This document shows, piece after piece, positions 12,634 through 12,949 of a DNA stretch of 12,949 bases. The DNA comes from JADHUC01 sp964617665 (lineage in GTDB: Bacteria > Planctomycetota > Planctomycetia > Pirellulales > Pirellulaceae), in contig CAZUAH010000397.1 in the NCBI GenBank assembly GCA_964617665.1, positions 1 to 12,949 on the forward strand, in the 5' to 3' direction. The notes beneath the pieces were generated by a model. The model was not told where the DNA came from and ran no database searches. It was given only the letters and a program-made list of their open reading frames with translations. A program made the translations under genes and the position numbers. Positions within the stretch are counted from its first letter, which is position 1. Every line of letters begins with the position of its first letter.

Positions 12634-12949
12634 ATGTCACGAAACGTATTTGTGTTGGCGGTGTTGCTTGGCGTCGGTGGTCTGGCTGCTCCGCCCGGCC
12701 GAACGGCAGAGCAGGAGTCGGAAGCGGCGGCTCCGTCGCCGAGTGTCGTTGGTGAACGAATGCCGCAACGATGGGCGTTATTGGTCGGAATCGACGATTA
12801 CGCCGAGTTGGACGACTTGGCTAGTCCTGCCTCGGCGGTCAACGAGCTTCAAGGCCGCTTGATCGCGTCCGGGTTTCCGGTCGCCAATGTTTTCGCCCAC
12901 CGCACTAAAATTCCGTTGGCGCGGTGCAGGCGGTTGTGAGGCTAAGCTC
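12634..12949 (+). CDS. Secreted caspase-like (peptidase C14 type) protein, N-terminal part, probably frameshifted
   Basis: Residues 1-24 form a plausible signal peptide (MSRNVFVLAVLLGVGGLAA), then a low-complexity linker, then RWALLVGIDDYAELDDLAS (46-64) and AVNELQGRLIASGFPVANVF (68-87). This is the first strand and helix of the caspase/metacaspase fold (RYALLIGIxxY...L). The catalytic His and Cys would lie beyond the window. As read, the frame ends at TGA 12937-12939 after only 101 residues, too short for the family. One extra A in AAAA (12907-12910) would carry the frame on as TKNSVGAVQAVVRLS to the edge, so an indel is likely. The start at 12634 has AGAAAGG about 11 bases upstream. Planctomycetes often carry several such secreted caspase-like proteins; substrate and role are unknown. 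Confidence 0.75.

Noticed and set aside
1..12949. tRNA, rRNA, CRISPR array or insertion sequence
   Set aside because: No cloverleaf, rRNA-like block, regularly spaced direct repeats or transposase motif was found on either strand.

Overview
The window looks like chromosomal DNA of a planctomycete (Planctomycetota, probably a Pirellulales-like lineage). This is inferred from gene content, not from a marker gene. Pointers are: small multi-span membrane proteins carrying a FSLRxLL-type membrane segment, a small membrane protein starting MSENPYETP, a secreted terpene-cyclase-like toroid protein with a HEAT-like tail, a secreted caspase-like protein, and a secreted GH117-type glycosidase. No RNA gene, CRISPR array, transposase or integrase was seen.

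Layout. A partial, secreted GH117/GH43-like beta-propeller glycosidase runs leftwards off the left edge (718 to 1). Everything else is on the + strand: an MscS-type channel with a C-terminal coiled coil (1168-2232); two unrecognised membrane proteins (2462-3262, 3427-3987); a DUF817 membrane protein (4179-5021); another planctomycete-style membrane protein (5230-6165); a small NPYETP membrane protein (6318-6716); a tail-anchored helical protein (6922-7401); an anchored endonuclease/exonuclease/phosphatase-fold enzyme (7574-8560); a membrane protein sharing a C-terminal domain with the 2462 gene (8764-9327); a terpene-cyclase-like toroid gene interrupted by a frameshift at a G8 run (9466-11068); a five-span membrane protein interrupted near an A6 run (11172-11844); a small zinc-ribbon membrane protein (12003-12299); and the start of a caspase-like gene (12634 to the right edge), also apparently broken by an indel.

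Regulation and repeats. The most interesting feature is a family of promoter-like intergenic repeats. Four copies (2366, 4064, 5078, 6198) have ATTCCC exactly 21 bp before TGG, then a NANAAT -10 hexamer, then GGGG. This reads as a -35-like box, an 18-bp GC-rich spacer, an extended -10 and a G-rich discriminator. A fifth, looser copy sits at 11907. A second pair (6777, 7516) shares a different sequence. Other short repeats (892/2321 and 5130/6840) lie in the same intergenic gaps. The result resembles a one-way row of unrelated membrane-protein genes, most with its own repeat-borne promoter.

Functionally the genes do not form a recognisable pathway. Most encode envelope proteins of unknown role, so a genus- or phylum-specific accessory envelope cluster is the safest description. 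Two genes are clearly frameshifted at or near homopolymers and a third probably is, which may be sequencing error, decay or slippage.
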